Positions 15,559 to 23,167 of a stretch of DNA of 31,910 bases are shown piece by piece. Every line of letters starts with the position of its first letter. The first letter of the stretch is position 1. Under the pieces are notes generated by a model, which ran no database searches, had not been told where the DNA came from, and saw only the letters and a program-made list of their open reading frames with translations. Source of the DNA: CAZUDO01 sp964618895 (GTDB lineage Bacteria; Desulfobacterota; Binatia; DP-6); the NCBI GenBank assembly GCA_964618895.1, contig CAZUDO010000036.1, forward strand, positions 1 to 31,910, read 5' to 3'. A program made the position numbers and the translations under genes.

Positions 15559-17952
15559 ATGGTGTTCCCCGCGATCGTGGTCCTCGCGCTGCTGCTCACC
15601 GCGCCCGTGCCGGCGTGCGCGACACCGCCGCCCGGGGGCCCGGCCATCGTGCCCGCCGCCGACGTGGCCGCGCAGCTCGATCAGCTCCAAGGCGTGCTCC
15701 AGAAGCTCGACCCCGGTACCGCGCCGAGCGACGTGGAGAGCGCGATCCGCACCCGACTCGGGGCCGAACGGGTGGTCATCGATCGCCTCGAAGCCACCAG
15801 CCGAACGACCCTCGACGGGTTGCCCGCCCTCGGCACCCTGCAGGACCTGGGGCGGCAGTGCGCGGAGCGAACCAAGGTGCTCGCCGAGTGGTCGCGCACG
15901 CTGACCGATCGGGCGCAGGCCCTGCAGCGCGACGCCGAGCGGACGCGCAGCCTGCGGGCCGACTGGCGCGTCATCGCCATCGGGATGAAGGCGCAGGCCC
16001 CCCCCGCCGCGCTCATGCAGCGCGTGCGCGCGACGTTGGGGCAGCTCGCCACCATCGAGCAACGCACCGACCAGCGGCTCGCCGCCGTGCTCGAGCTGCA
16101 GAGTCTGGTCGCCACCGAAGCCAGCCGGGTGGACGCCGTCGCGCGCGAGCTCCGCCACGCGTACGAGCACATTCTGAGCCGACTGTTCGTGCGCGACAGC
16201 CCGACGTTCGTGGGGGCCTGGGCGGGTAACGTGGGCCTCGAGACATTGGGGGAACGCGTCGCCGCGTCCTGGCGCGCCGAACTCGCGTCCATCGAGGCCT
16301 ACCTGCGCCGGCGCGCCGGGTTGCTCCCGACCTGGGCCGCGCTGCTCGTCGCCAGCGTGATCGCGGCGCGCCATCTGCGGCGCCGGAGCCGGCGCTGGGA
16401 GATTCCCGCCACCGTCGGCGGGTCCGCGCGCGAGCTGCTCGAGCATCCTCTCGCGCTGGCGCTCGTCGGGTGGCTGTTCGTGACGCCGCTGCCGTATGGC
16501 GGTGCGCCGCCGGCGCTCGTTCGCCTGGTCATGCTCGCCTACTTCCTGCCGGTGCTGCGCATCGTCGGCACGGTCGCCGTGCCGGCCTTCGGGCCGATCC
16601 TTTGGGGGTTGCTGGGCCTCGCCCTGCTCGACGAGGTCCGCCAGCTATTGGCGTCGACCCCAGCGCTCGAGCGGAGCCTGCTCGTGTTCGAGTGCGCGTT
16701 GGGCACGGGGGCATTGCTCTGGCTCCCGCGTCACCTGTCCACGTCGAGCCCTGCCCCGGCGCCGCACGTGCTCCGGGGCATCGAAACCGGGCGCCGGCTC
16801 GCGCTCGCCACCCTCGTCATCGCCCTGCTCGCCAACGGGCTGGGATACGTCCGTCTGGCCAAGCTGCTCTTCGAGGGAACGATCCGCACGGCGGGCGCCA
16901 CCATCCTCGCGGTCGCGGTGGCGAGCGTGCTGGAAGGCTTCACGCAGCTCGCGCTCAGCACCGGCGCCGCAGAACGCTTCCGCCTGATCGTCCGCCACCG
17001 GCCGGTCATCGCGGAAGGCGCGCGCCGCCTGATCCGCGTCGTGGTGGGCGTGCTCTGGGTCGGGTGGACGCTGCGGGCGTTTTCGCTGACCGATGCCGCG
17101 CTCGGCGCGGTGCGCACGACGCTCGGCGCGCGGCTCCCGCTCGGCGAGATCACCTTCTCGCTGGGCGACCTGGTCGCCTTCGCGATCGCGGTCTGGCTCT
17201 CCTTCATGATCTCCCGCCTGCTGCGCGTCGTGCTCGAGGACGAGGTGTTTCCGCGCATGCACCTCGGCCGCGGCGTACCGTACGCGGTCGCCACCTTCAC
17301 CAGCTACCTGGTCCTGCTGATCGGGTTCTTTGTCGCGCTCGCGGCCGCCGGCTTCGACTTCGATCGCCTGGCGGTGGTGGCGGGCGCGCTCGGCGTCGGC
17401 ATCGGCTTCGGCCTGCAGAACATCGTCAACAACTTCGTCTCTGGCCTGATCCTGCTCGTCGAACGCCCGGTCCAGGTCGGCGACCTGGTGCAACTGGGCG
17501 ACGTGATCGGCGAGGTGCGGCGCATCGGCCTGCGCTCGAGCGTGATCCACACCAACGAAGGCTCCGAGATGATCGTCCCGAACGCCCACCTGATCACCGA
17601 ACGCGTGGTCAACTGGACGCTCTCGGACCGCAAGCGCCGCCTCGACCTGCCGGTCGGCGTCGCCTACGGCACCGACCCGGAGGAGGTACTGCGGCTCCTC
17701 CTGGACGTGGCCCGTCGCCACGGGCAGGTCCTGAGCGACCCCGCGCCGCAGGCGTTCTTCACCGGCTTCGGCGACAGCGCCCTCACCTTCGAGCTGCGCG
17801 CCTGGACGACCAACCTCGAGGGCCGCTTCGAGGTGCGCAGCGACCTCGCCATCGGCGTCAACCGCGCGCTCGCCGATGCCGGTATCCGGATCCCGTTTCC
17901 GCAGCGCGACCTGCACGTGCACGCGGCCGACGTGGACGAGCGTCGCGGGTAG
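15559..17952 (+). CDS. large MscS-family mechanosensitive channel
   Basis: 797 residues from the ATG at 15559 (a TTG at 15550 is possible). A signal peptide (VFPAIVVLALLLTAPVPACA) precedes a long periplasmic, coiled-coil-rich domain to about residue 250, then many transmembrane helices. The C-terminal MscS core is clear: VPYAVATFTSYLVLLIGFF, LGVGIGFGLQNIVNNFVSG (pore helix TM3), ILLVERPVQVGDLVQLG, SEMIVPNAHLITERVVNW, and a C-terminal beta/alpha domain ending IPFPQRDLHV. The architecture resembles MscK/YbiO/DUF3772-type large channels that open on osmotic downshock. Monocistronic and divergent from the Rieske operon. A strong hairpin lies downstream. Confidence 0.9.
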   Translation: MVFPAIVVLALLLTAPVPACATPPPGGPAIVPAADVAAQLDQLQGVLQKLDPGTAPSDVESAIRTRLGAERVVIDRLEATSRTTLDGLPALGTLQDLGRQCAERTKVLAEWSRTLTDRAQALQRDAERTRSLRADWRVIAIGMKAQAPPAALMQRVRATLGQLATIEQRTDQRLAAVLELQSLVATEASRVDAVARELRHAYEHILSRLFVRDSPTFVGAWAGNVGLETLGERVAASWRAELASIEAYLRRRAGLLPTWAALLVASVIAARHLRRRSRRWEIPATVGGSARELLEHPLALALVGWLFVTPLPYGGAPPALVRLVMLAYFLPVLRIVGTVAVPAFGPILWGLLGLALLDEVRQLLASTPALERSLLVFECALGTGALLWLPRHLSTSSPAPAPHVLRGIETGRRLALATLVIALLANGLGYVRLAKLLFEGTIRTAGATILAVAVASVLEGFTQLALSTGAAERFRLIVRHRPVIAEGARRLIRVVVGVLWVGWTLRAFSLTDAALGAVRTTLGARLPLGEITFSLGDLVAFAIAVWLSFMISRLLRVVLEDEVFPRMHLGRGVPYAVATFTSYLVLLIGFFVALAAAGFDFDRLAVVAGALGVGIGFGLQNIVNNFVSGLILLVERPVQVGDLVQLGDVIGEVRRIGLRSSVIHTNEGSEMIVPNAHLITERVVNWTLSDRKRRLDLPVGVAYGTDPEEVLRLLLDVARRHGQVLSDPAPQAFFTGFGDSALTFELRAWTTNLEGRFEVRSDLAIGVNRALADAGIRIPFPQRDLHVHAADVDERRG

Positions 17953-17968
17953 GACTCTACACATGCGC

Positions 17969-18002
17969 GGGGGGACGCGGGGGCCCTCTCCCGCGTCCCC
18001 CC
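17969..18002. terminator. bidirectional hairpin terminator
   Basis: Perfect 13-bp inverted repeat: GGGGGGACGCGGG (17969-17981) and CCCGCGTCCCCCC (17990-18002), with an 8-nt loop. It sits between the convergent MscS gene (stop 17952) and DUF1214 gene (stop 18010). No T-tract follows on either strand, so it may act through stem stability or mRNA 3'-end protection rather than as a classic intrinsic terminator. Confidence 0.6.
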
Positions 18003-18009
18003 TGGCGGG

Positions 18010-19095
18010 TCAGGAGCTACGCGCGGCGTCGAGTGGGAGCACGCGGGCGGTCGGGCGTGCGGGGAGGGCTTCGGGGAGGAACCAGCGGAACCAGAGGCGG
18101 CCGGTGGGGTGGTCGGCGGTCGAGATCCAGTTGGGGGTGCCCGGGTCGCGGGCGGCGATGACGATGCGCCAAGAACCGTCGTGCTGGTAGCGGACCTGCG
18201 TGCCGTTCAGCGTGACGCGCTCGTAGCGGTAGTCGTAGGTCTGCATGAACGGGTTCCAGAGGCACAGGTTCCAGAAGGCGCAGGCGGGCGAGCGGCCTTC
18301 CAGCACGAGCGCCTGGTCGGGCGCCAGATTGAAGCTGCCCATGGCGTAGGCGGCGTCGGCGGCGGCCCAGCCGTAGGTCTGCTGTGGCACCGGATAGGGC
18401 TCGTCGACGGTGTTCACCGTCGTCGGGTCGAGGGGCAGCGGGGTGATCATGAGCAGCTCGCGCATGAAATTGGCCGTGGCCCGGAAGCGGCGCGCCAGGT
18501 CGTCGTCGGTCAGGCGCGGCGGCGGCACCGACCCGGCGGTGGTGATGGTCCAGGTAGCCGGGTGGCCGCGCCCCGGATCGGCCAGGTAGTCGCGCGTGAC
18601 CAGCGCGACCGCGTCGGCATCGAGCGGCAGCCAGTTCGTCGCCTGCGCCGGGCCGCCGATGGTCACCGCGAACGCCCCGTCGGGGGCGAACGTGATGGCG
18701 CGGTCGTTGAGCGTCCCGACGATGCGATTCGACCAGTGCCCGTCGCTCGGCCCGCCGTAGATCGTGATCGACAGGTAGACCGCGTCGCCGCGCCGGCCGC
18801 CCAGACGGTAGGTCCGCTCCGGCCGCACCGGAGCGAAGTGGTAGAGCGCGTCGGCGTTGTCGCCGCCGAACTTCCGCGTCGGGCCGACGATGGGGACGAT
18901 GGTCGGACGGTCGGCGTCGGCCCACAGATAGCAGTCGAGCGCGACCGAGAGCACTTCGGTCAGATAGCGATATCCCTCCAGCACGGAGAGGTCGTCGACG
19001 GCCCGCGGCCCGGTCAGAAACTGCGCGTCGGCGCCACGGATCAGGTCGATCAGCTCACCGAACGCCGCCGAGGTCGCGAACCGGCGCTCGCTCAC
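18010..19095 (-). CDS. DUF1214 domain-containing protein
   Basis: 361 residues from a GTG at 19095 that overlaps the preceding stop (GTGA, 19092-19095). Conserved features of DUF1214/DUF1254-type proteins: FGELIDLIRGADAQFLTG and VLEGYRYLTEVLSVALDCYL near the N-terminus; YRLGGRRGDAVYLSITIYGG and IVGTLNDRAITFAPDGAFAV in the DUF1214 core; WNLCLWNPFMQTYDYRYERV and TPNWISTADHPTGRLWFRWF near the end. The biochemical role of the family is not known. No signal peptide is visible. Translational coupling to a peroxiredoxin gene suggests a shared stress or redox context. Confidence 0.8.
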   Translation of the reverse strand: MSERRFATSAAFGELIDLIRGADAQFLTGPRAVDDLSVLEGYRYLTEVLSVALDCYLWADADRPTIVPIVGPTRKFGGDNADALYHFAPVRPERTYRLGGRRGDAVYLSITIYGGPSDGHWSNRIVGTLNDRAITFAPDGAFAVTIGGPAQATNWLPLDADAVALVTRDYLADPGRGHPATWTITTAGSVPPPRLTDDDLARRFRATANFMRELLMITPLPLDPTTVNTVDEPYPVPQQTYGWAAADAAYAMGSFNLAPDQALVLEGRSPACAFWNLCLWNPFMQTYDYRYERVTLNGTQVRYQHDGSWRIVIAARDPGTPNWISTADHPTGRLWFRWFLPEALPARPTARVLPLDAARSS

Positions 19096-19577
19096 AGCTT
19101 CGCCAGCACGGCCTCGCAGCTCGACACGTTGAGTCCCCCGCCCGGCTCGACGTGCAGCTGCTCGACCTTGCCGTCGCGGATCACCATGGCGTAGCGCTGT
19201 GAGCGCGCTCCCATACCGAACCCGCGCGCGTCCAGCTCGAGGCCGAGGGCCCGCGTCAGCTCGCCGTTGCCGTCGGCCAGCATGCGCACTTTGCCAGCGG
19301 CGCCCTGTGCCTTGCCCCAGGCATCCATGACGAATACGTCGTTCACGGACACGCAGGCGACCTCGTCGACGCCCTTGCCGGCCAGGCTCTGTGCCCCGGC
19401 GACGAAGCCGGGCAGGTGCTTCATCGAGCACGTCGGCGTGAACGCGCCCGGGACCGCGAACACCACCACCCGCTTGCCGCGGCAGAGATCGCCCACGGTC
19501 ACGTCGCGCGGACCGGCGTCGCTCATCTCTTTCAGCTTCGTGTCGAGGGGCAGCATGTCGCCCACCTGGATCGCCAT
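19092..19577 (-). CDS. peroxiredoxin (Prx5-like)
   Basis: 161 residues. VVVFAVPGAFTPTCSMKHLP contains the peroxidatic Cys in the PGAFTPTCS signature of the Prx5/AhpE-Prx5 class. DVFVMDAWGKAQG and RSQRYAMVIRDGKVEQLHVE are further Prx5 blocks. There is a Cys near the end (LNVSSCEAVLAKL), which could be a resolving Cys. It reduces H2O2 and alkyl hydroperoxides in the cytoplasm using thiols. AGGAGG lies 8 nt before the ATG. The 276 bp upstream, to the DsbA-like gene at 19854, shows no gene and no convincing site. Confidence 0.93.
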   Translation of the reverse strand: MAIQVGDMLPLDTKLKEMSDAGPRDVTVGDLCRGKRVVVFAVPGAFTPTCSMKHLPGFVAGAQSLAGKGVDEVACVSVNDVFVMDAWGKAQGAAGKVRMLADGNGELTRALGLELDARGFGMGARSQRYAMVIRDGKVEQLHVEPGGGLNVSSCEAVLAKL

Positions 19578-19853
19578 CGGGGAGTCCTCCTGGCGGCCTC
19601 TCTAGCCCCGGGACGCTCGCGATCGCAACCCGGGGCCGGTCCCCGCCGGCCACTTGCCGCCCCGGCCGCCGACGTCTATTTCCTGTGGCCGTGCCGCACT
19701 GCGGAGCGATCGCTCGCCACCCTGACGGGACGGGCTTCACTTGAAGACCGCCCGCCGATCGCGTGTCGATTCGTTAGTCCGTAGCCCACGCCACCCGCTC
19801 ACCCGCCCGCGGCGCCCGCGCCGCCGGCCATGAGCCAACCGTGAGGAGATTGC

Positions 19854-20567
19854 ATGCACACCACGTCCGTCCGCACGTTCATCGCACTCGGCGCCGTGCT
19901 CGCCGGCTGCGGCGCCACCCCCACCGACATCGAGGAGCTGAAGAAGGGCCAGCGCGACATCCTCGCCAAGCTCGACGGCCTCGACAAAGCCGTGCAGCAG
20001 GTGCGAGCCGCGCCGGCCGCACGCCCAGGCGCGCCCGACCCGAACAAGGTCTACACCATCCCGGTCGGGGCCTCGGCCATCCGTGGCCCGAAGGACGCCA
20101 AGGTCACGATCGTCGAGTTCGCCGACTTCCAGTGCCCGTTCTGCGCCCAGGCCACCCCCCTCGTCGAGCAGGTGCTGGAGGCCTACCCGAAGGAGGTGAA
20201 CTAGGTCTTCAAGCAGTTCCCTTTGACCCAGATCCATCCCAACGCGATGCCCGCCTCCAAGGCGGCGCTGGTCGCCGGCAAGCAGGGCAAGTACTGGGAG
20301 ATGCACGACCTGCTGTTCAAGAACTATCGCGAGCTCGCCGCCGACAAGTTGAAGGAGTACGCCGCCCAGGTGGGCCTCGATGTGGCGCGCTGGGAGAAGG
20401 ACATGGCGTCCCCCGAGATCCAGCAGCAGGTCGACCGCGACATGGCCGACGGGCGCTCGGCGGACGTGCAGGGCACACCGAGCTTCTTCGTCGCCGGCAA
20501 GCGCGTCCAGACCCGCACCCTGGACGGCTTCAAGCAGCTGATCGACGAGGCGACGAAGAAAGGCTAG
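19854..20567 (+). pseudogene. DsbA-family lipoprotein interrupted by an in-frame TAG
   Basis: A 237-codon frame with one internal TAG at 20202-20204 (codon 117). The N-terminus is a lipoprotein signal (FIALGAVLAGC, lipobox Cys19), then a coiled-coil-like stretch (IEELKKGQRDILAKLDGLDK), then KVTIVEFADFQCPFCAQ with the thioredoxin CxxC (Cys94, Cys97). After the TAG the frame continues without any gap as VFKQFPLTQIHPNAM, ending with VQGTPSFFVAGKRV, the cis-Pro motif, and a C-terminal helix. So only one codon is wrong; homologues have a hydrophobic or aromatic residue there, and Tyr or Leu to TAG takes one base change. It would otherwise be a periplasmic thiol-disulfide oxidoreductase. Sequencing error, recent nonsense mutation or suppression are all open. 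Confidence 0.8.
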
Positions 20568-20570
20568 CGC

Positions 20571-20593
20571 GCGCCGAGACGAAGTCTCGGCGC
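20571..20593 (+). terminator. hairpin terminator after the DsbA-like gene
   Basis: Perfect 10-bp stem GCGCCGAGAC (20571-20580) and GTCTCGGCGC (20584-20593) with a GAA loop, starting 4 nt after the stop codon. No T-run follows. Confidence 0.5.
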
Positions 20594-20645
20594 CCACGGG
20601 ACGTGGCCGCAGCGTCTGGACCAGCGCCATGTCCAGGGTCGGCCA

Positions 20646-20678
20646 TTGCGTCTGGTTGGTGAATCATACATGATTCAC
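20646..20678 (+). promoter_or_regulatory. promoter with overlapping palindromic operator, third TA operon
   Basis: TTGCGT (20646-20651), a 17-nt spacer and CATGAT (20669-20674). A perfect inverted repeat GTGAATCA (20659-20666), TACA, TGATTCAC (20671-20678) covers the spacer end and the -10 box. The ATG at 20682 is 7 nt after the -10, so the mRNA would be nearly leaderless. The palindrome is the likely binding site of the antitoxin for autorepression. Confidence 0.5.
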
Positions 20679-20681
20679 AAG

Positions 20682-20930
20682 ATGCCGACGGCTTCGGTGC
20701 GCGATCTCCGGACACGATTTCCCCGCATCAAGGCCCTGGTGGACCAGGAGGGCGAAGTCATCGTGACGGACCATGGCCGTCCGGTATGCGTCCTTCGAGC
20801 CTACGCGCCCCCGGCGCGGTCCCGTAGCCGGGCGGTCGACTACTGGCGGCGGCTCAGCCGCCGCCAGCCTCGGCCCCTTCCCGCTGCCGCTCGCCGTGCT
20901 CTGGACGATCACGACCGTGGCGAACGCTGA
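20682..20930 (+). CDS. Phd/YefM-type antitoxin
   Basis: 82 residues from the ATG at 20682, preferred over the ATG at 20670 because that one lies inside the predicted -10/operator. MPTASVRDLRTRFPRIKALV and EGEVIVTDHGRPVCVLRAY are the DNA-binding half of Phd-like antitoxins. The C-terminal tail (VDYWRRLSRRQPRPLP) is basic. It overlaps the downstream PIN toxin by 14 bp. No Shine-Dalgarno is visible. Confidence 0.8.
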   Translation: MPTASVRDLRTRFPRIKALVDQEGEVIVTDHGRPVCVLRAYAPPARSRSRAVDYWRRLSRRQPRPLPAAARRALDDHDRGER

Positions 20931-21366
20931 GCGCACGTACGTCGATCCCAGCGCGCTGCGCTGCCTCTACCTGCACGACGACCGCTCGCGGAGGTTCTGC
21001 GCCTGGCGCGGACGGCTCCGCGGCGCGCTGCCGATCACCAGGTACGGCTACGCCGAGCTGGTGAATGCGCTCGCCCTCGCCGCGTTTCGCGGCGATGTGA
21101 CGCGTGAGATCGCGGAAGGCGCGACGGTAGACCTGGACGCCGACGTCAACGCCGGACGTTTACGCCTGATCGATCTCGCGTGGCGGCGGGCACTCGACGC
21201 CGCGGCCCAGCTGAGCCGGCGACACACGCCCGCACTCGGGACGCGCAGCCTGGACGTGCTCCATGTGGCGTGTGCGCTCACCCTCGGGATGAGCGTCTTC
21301 GTCACCTACGACGCCCGGCAGGCGAAGCTGGCGACGGCGGCCGGCCTCCGGGCACTCCGGCCGTGA
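20917..21366 (+). CDS. PIN-domain toxin
   Basis: 149 residues from a GTG at 20917 within the end of the antitoxin gene. TYVDPSALRCLYLHD has the first PIN Asp; ITRYGYAELVNALALAAF has the conserved Glu; GTRSLDVLHVACALTLG and MSVFVTYDARQAKLATAAGL carry the C-terminal Asp residues. All four acidic positions appear present. Cytoplasmic ribonuclease toxin paired with the Phd-type antitoxin just upstream. Confidence 0.85.
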   Translation: MANAERTYVDPSALRCLYLHDDRSRRFCAWRGRLRGALPITRYGYAELVNALALAAFRGDVTREIAEGATVDLDADVNAGRLRLIDLAWRRALDAAAQLSRRHTPALGTRSLDVLHVACALTLGMSVFVTYDARQAKLATAAGLRALRP

Positions 21367-21430
21367 TCCCCGCACGTCCTTGGCCCGACGGGCGCGATTC
21401 GCTACGGTCCGTCATCCCGGAGGACCGCGC

Positions 21431-22231
21431 ATGACCTTCGAGCACATCCTGTACGCCAAGGACGGCCGCGTCGCGACCGTCACCCTGAACCGACCCGCCA
21501 AGCTGAACGCCTACTCCGAGCAGATGGTGCACGAGTTGCTGGCCGCGTTCGGCGACGCGCGCGACGACGACGGCATCCGCGTCGTCATCCTGACCGGCGC
21601 CGGGCGCGGCTTCTGCTCGGGGGGCGACGTCTCCCCCGACTTCCAGTACCCGGCGCGCTACCGTGGCCATCGCCTCGAGTCGATGCTCGAGATGCGCGAG
21701 AACATGCACCAGGTGGTCACCTTCCTCCGCCGCTTCGACAAGCCGGTCATCGCCGCCATCAACGGCCCCGCGGTCGCCGGCGGGCTCACGCTGGCACTGT
21801 GCTGCGATTTCCGTCTCGCCGCCGCCAGCGCGCGCCTCGGTGACACCAGCCTCAAGTTCGCACTCATCCCCGACGAGGGCGGGGCCTATCTCTTCCCGCG
21901 TTTCATGGGGCTCGAGAACGCGCTCCGCATGTCGCTCTTCTCCGAAGTCTATCCGGCGGCACGCGCCAGGGAGCTGGGCCTCGTCACCGAGGTGGTTCCC
22001 GACGACCAGCTCCTGTCGACCGCACGCGCGTGGGCCGAGCGCCTGGCCGACGGCCCGCCGATCGCCATCCGGATCACCAAGCGCATGATGTACAAACAGG
22101 AGACCATGGACCTCCCCAACGCGCTCGAAGATGCGGCGCTGGCGACCCTGGTCACCAACTACACCGACGACGTACGGGAGGGCGTGGCCGCCTTCCATCA
22201 GAAACGTCCCCCGAAGTTCCAGGGGCGATGA
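21431..22231 (+). CDS. enoyl-CoA hydratase/isomerase family protein
   Basis: 266 residues; GGAGG lies about 8 nt before the ATG. Crotonase-fold blocks: VATVTLNRPAKLNAYSEQM, IRVVILTGAGRGFCSGGDVS (oxyanion loop), KPVIAAINGPAVAGGLTLAL (second oxyanion Gly), and FALIPDEGGAYLFPRFMG, where Asp-Glu replaces the usual Gly-Ala of classical hydratases, as seen in isomerase-like members. Acts on acyl-CoA thioesters in the cytoplasm (hydration or isomerisation of enoyl-CoA). The stop overlaps the next start (ATGA, 22228-22231). Confidence 0.9.
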   Translation: MTFEHILYAKDGRVATVTLNRPAKLNAYSEQMVHELLAAFGDARDDDGIRVVILTGAGRGFCSGGDVSPDFQYPARYRGHRLESMLEMRENMHQVVTFLRRFDKPVIAAINGPAVAGGLTLALCCDFRLAAASARLGDTSLKFALIPDEGGAYLFPRFMGLENALRMSLFSEVYPAARARELGLVTEVVPDDQLLSTARAWAERLADGPPIAIRITKRMMYKQETMDLPNALEDAALATLVTNYTDDVREGVAAFHQKRPPKFQGR

Positions 22232-23064
22232 GCGGAGCCGACATGCCCTACCAGCAGATCCTCTACGCGGTCGCGGACGGGGTCGCGACCATCACCCTCA
22301 ACCGTCCCGAGAAGCTGAACGCCTGGACGCTCCGCCTCGGCGCCGAGGTCCGCCATGCCGCCTTCCGCGCCGAGCGCGATCCCGAGGTGCGCGCCATCCT
22401 CATCACCGGCGCCGGCAAGGGCTACTGTGCCGGAGCCGACATGGACATGCTGCAGGGGTTCCAGCGCGGCGAGGGCATCGCGGCCGCCGACGACGACCTG
22501 CACGTCGAAATCGACCCCTCCGCGCCCGCCCTCTTCCGCGGCGAGTACAGCTATCCGCTCGGCCTCTCCAAGCCGGTGATCGCGGCCGTGAACGGCGTGG
22601 CGGCCGGGCTGGGCGTGTCGTACATGCTGTACTACGACGTGCGCATCGCCTCCGACCGCGCCCGCTTCGGCTTCATGTTCCCGCGCCGGGGCCTGGTCGC
22701 CGAGCACGGCAGCTCCTGGATCCTCCCCCGCCTGGTCGGCATGGCCCACGCCAGCGACCTGCTGTTCTCCGGCCGCCTGATCGACGCGGAGGAAGCCGCC
22801 CGCATCGGCCTCGTGAATCGCGTGGTCCCGCACGACACGCTCCTCGCCCATGTCCACGACTACGCCACCGAGCTGGCCACGCGCTGCTCGCCGCGCTCGA
22901 TCCGCATCATGAAGCGCCAGCTCTACACCGACCAGTTCGTCGACCTGGAGGCGTCCCTGCGCGTGGCCGACACCGAGATGGTGGCGAGCTTCGGCACCGA
23001 GGACTTCCGCGAAGGGGTGGCATCGTTCGTCGAGCGCCGAGCGCCACGGTTCACGGGGCGCTGA
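22228..23064 (+). CDS. second enoyl-CoA hydratase/isomerase family protein
   Basis: 278 residues. Blocks VATITLNRPEKLNAWTLRL, RAILITGAGKGYCAGADMDM, KPVIAAVNGVAAGLGVSYML and RRGLVAEHGSSWILPRLVG, the last with Glu in AEHG at the usual catalytic-acid position, plus GRLIDAEEAARIGLVNRVV. Overlaps its paralogue upstream by 4 bp. The two proteins share the general crotonase plan but differ around the catalytic loop, so they probably carry out different steps of one acyl-CoA pathway rather than being a recent duplication. Confidence 0.9.
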   Translation: MSGADMPYQQILYAVADGVATITLNRPEKLNAWTLRLGAEVRHAAFRAERDPEVRAILITGAGKGYCAGADMDMLQGFQRGEGIAAADDDLHVEIDPSAPALFRGEYSYPLGLSKPVIAAVNGVAAGLGVSYMLYYDVRIASDRARFGFMFPRRGLVAEHGSSWILPRLVGMAHASDLLFSGRLIDAEEAARIGLVNRVVPHDTLLAHVHDYATELATRCSPRSIRIMKRQLYTDQFVDLEASLRVADTEMVASFGTEDFREGVASFVERRAPRFTGR

Positions 23065-23089
23065 GCCCAGGCATCCGGCAAGAAATGTA

Positions 23090-23118
23090 TTGACAGGCGG
23101 AGCCGTACGGCGCATCCT
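23090..23118 (+). promoter_or_regulatory. predicted sigma-70-type promoter
   Basis: TTGACA (23090-23095), a 17-nt spacer and CATCCT (23113-23118), 49 nt before the ATG of the secreted protein at 23168. The -35 is perfect; the -10 matches 3 of 6. Confidence 0.45.
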
Positions 23119-23167
23119 GCCGGGGTCGCGCAGCGGGGAACGAGGCGCGCCCCCGAGGAGGAGCCCG

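Noticed and set aside
16470..18161. 563-codon frame overlapping the MscS gene
   Set aside because: Arg-rich shadow with no recognisable domain; the MscS core lies in another frame.
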